From UBA4285 sp050944355 (lineage in GTDB: Bacteria > Bacillota > Clostridia > Lachnospirales > Lachnospiraceae), in assembly GCA_050944355.1 (NCBI GenBank), contig JBMNQX010000002.1, positions 1 to 64,000 of the forward strand: DNA of 64,000 nucleotides, in the 5' to 3' direction. The notes beneath the pieces are model-generated. The model was not told the origin of the DNA, ran no database searches, and was given only the letters and a program-made list of their open reading frames with translations. Position 1 is the stretch's first letter. The number at the start of each line of letters is the position of its first letter. Shown here piece after piece: positions 63,036 through 64,000 of the stretch. A program made the translations under genes and the position numbers.

Positions 63036-64000
63036 ATGGAAATAAAGAAATATACGTTAAACAAAGAGCGCAATGTGACGCTGACCTGTTATCTGCAGGC
63101 GGCAGGAAAAGAGTTCCGGTATGTGATGAGACGGCCGGCCGTTCTGATTCTGCCGGGAGGCGGATATCAGTATTGTTCGGTGCGGGAGGCGGATCCAGTC
63201 GCATTTCCGTATTTGAAAGCCGGGTATGACGCGATGATTCTGCACTATTCAGTCGCTGATCATGACAAATGGCCGAATCCGCTCGACGACTACGAGCAGG
63301 CAATGGCGCTCATCCGCAGCAAGGCAGATGAATGGAAGGTGTACCGGGACAAGATCGCTGTCATCGGCTTTTCGGCTGGCGGGCATCTGGCTGCCTGCGC
63401 GGCTTCCATGTCGGAAAACAGGCCGAACGCCGCAATTCTGGGTTACGCGGTGACGACCGGCGGAACCGTAAAAGAGTGCAATCCGAGTGCCCCGGATGTC
63501 ATTTCTCATGTAGACAGCAGAACATGTCCGTGTTTCTTGTTCGCGACGCGCGATGACGGCATTGTTCCGATTCAGAACACGATCCGGATGATCGATGCAC
63601 TGGAAAAGGCCGGCATTTCGTTTGAAAGTCATATCTATGCCTATGGGCCGCACGGTTTCTCGACCGGCGACAGTTCCATTCAGCCGGCGGACAGCGCCAT
63701 GTGTCCGCGCGTGAAAAACTGGGTGGGTGATTCCATCGAATGGCTCAGGGACATATTCGGAGACTTTTCGCAAGACGGCATGACAGAGCCGAAGTGCGCC
63801 GCCAGGGTGAATGGAGATTCCGACGAGTTTCTTTCCGTTGACTGTACTCTCGGGCATCTGATGAAGAATCAGAAGGCAGCGGAACAGCTGCTCCCGGTTC
63901 TAAAAAGCCTTGCGGCAGCTGCGGGGATGGATGAGAAGGGACTGAACATGGAGGATATGACCCAGGGCGTTGCGGGCCGTATGAAACTGCGCGACGCGTT
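63036..64000 (+). CDS. Alpha/beta hydrolase (acetyl-esterase-like), cut by the window edge
   Basis: The reading frame is open from ATG 63036 (AAAGGAG 11 bases upstream) to the end of the window, at least 321 codons, and its stop lies outside. It is an alpha/beta hydrolase of the esterase/lipase group: the oxyanion loop RPAVLILPGGGYQYCSVRE, the nucleophile elbow VIGFSAGGHLAA, the acid in ATRDDGIVP, and the catalytic His in YGPHGFS. Such enzymes deacetylate plant polysaccharide fragments in gut anaerobes. After the hydrolase domain comes a helical extension with VDCTLGHLMKNQKAAEQLLPVL, resembling short modules at the C-termini of clostridial carbohydrate-active enzymes. The full length cannot be judged here. 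Confidence 0.88.
   Translation, partial: MEIKKYTLNKERNVTLTCYLQAAGKEFRYVMRRPAVLILPGGGYQYCSVREADPVAFPYLKAGYDAMILHYSVADHDKWPNPLDDYEQAMALIRSKADEWKVYRDKIAVIGFSAGGHLAACAASMSENRPNAAILGYAVTTGGTVKECNPSAPDVISHVDSRTCPCFLFATRDDGIVPIQNTIRMIDALEKAGISFESHIYAYGPHGFSTGDSSIQPADSAMCPRVKNWVGDSIEWLRDIFGDFSQDGMTEPKCAARVNGDSDEFLSVDCTLGHLMKNQKAAEQLLPVLKSLAAAAGMDEKGLNMEDMTQGVAGRMKLRDA

Noticed and set aside
4711..63272. Dispersed TGACAAATG repeat (for example 4713, 9453, 50300, 60152, 63265)
   Set aside because: Several copies are inside genes as ordinary codons or in terminator arms, with no shared position or context.

Overview
This window looks like a chromosomal segment of a Gram-positive anaerobe of the class Clostridia, most likely family Lachnospiraceae. 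The evidence is strong AGGAGG-type ribosome binding sites, frequent GTG/TTG starts, the dnaE-pfkA and greA-lysS neighbourhoods, a DUF6145-type protein, and lipoprotein-type solute-binding proteins. It is GC-rich for that group by eye. It holds about 50 protein genes and one tRNA. I saw no rRNA, CRISPR array, insertion sequence or convincing prophage. Family names below come from reading motifs; no database search was run.

Layout. 1-900: an unassigned left edge, a small minus-strand gene with its own promoter, operator-like repeat and terminator, and tRNA-Ala(CGC) with promoter and terminator. 0.96-4.7 kb: an overlapping pair encoding a DUF2791/BrxD-like ATPase and an Lhr/BrxHI-like helicase, a possible defence or DNA-processing module without the rest of BREX. 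4.8-9.4 kb: an orphan amino-acid-type binding lipoprotein, a fusion of a FliB-like Cys-rich protein with an Sfp-type phosphopantetheinyl transferase, and MgtE. 9.5-25.1 kb: housekeeping genes (pyrG, ftsH, dnaE, pfkA, a TrmH-family methyltransferase, argF, a BirA-type ligase, DUF6145, a Dus enzyme, greA, and lysS with an extra C-terminal tRNA-binding domain). 25.3-34.7 kb: accessory metabolism and membrane genes (aldo/keto reductase with ferredoxin-like clusters, DUF5131, DUF2798, two linked epimerase-like proteins of which the second carries a zinc-binding motif, a Bcp peroxiredoxin, and a large GT-C-like membrane protein).

34.7-52.1 kb is a molybdenum supercluster. It starts with a tandem-Mop molybdate-binding protein and a LysR regulator facing a three-subunit molybdenum hydroxylase. 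The hydroxylase FAD subunit resembles the 4-hydroxybenzoyl-CoA reductase beta subunit but has a complete GltD-like NAD(P)H/FAD module inserted inside its fold. After a terminator and a new extended -10 promoter comes an 11-gene, tightly packed operon: MocA-like nucleotidyltransferase with a ModE-like winged helix, TylF-like methyltransferase, histidine phosphatase-HD fusion, MoeA-like protein, rearranged XdhC, MoaA, MOSC-MogA fusion, MoaC and ModABC. Together these could import molybdate, build and modify the cofactor, and install it in the adjacent hydroxylase.

52.1-64 kb: a U32-like protein, two SDR dehydrogenases flanking a structured terminator, a MATE exporter, then a LacI regulator with a clear LacI-type operator in front of a bicupin / Ldh-family dehydrogenase / YhcH-YiaL operon (probable sugar-acid catabolism), an NSS-family sodium symporter, a CDF metal transporter, and the 5' part of an alpha/beta hydrolase cut by the window edge.

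The most unusual items are the nested FAD subunit (39300-41660), the FliB-PPTase fusion (5931-7769), the atypical middle of the molybdenum operon (41849-45891), and the BrxD/BrxHI-like pair behind the tRNA.
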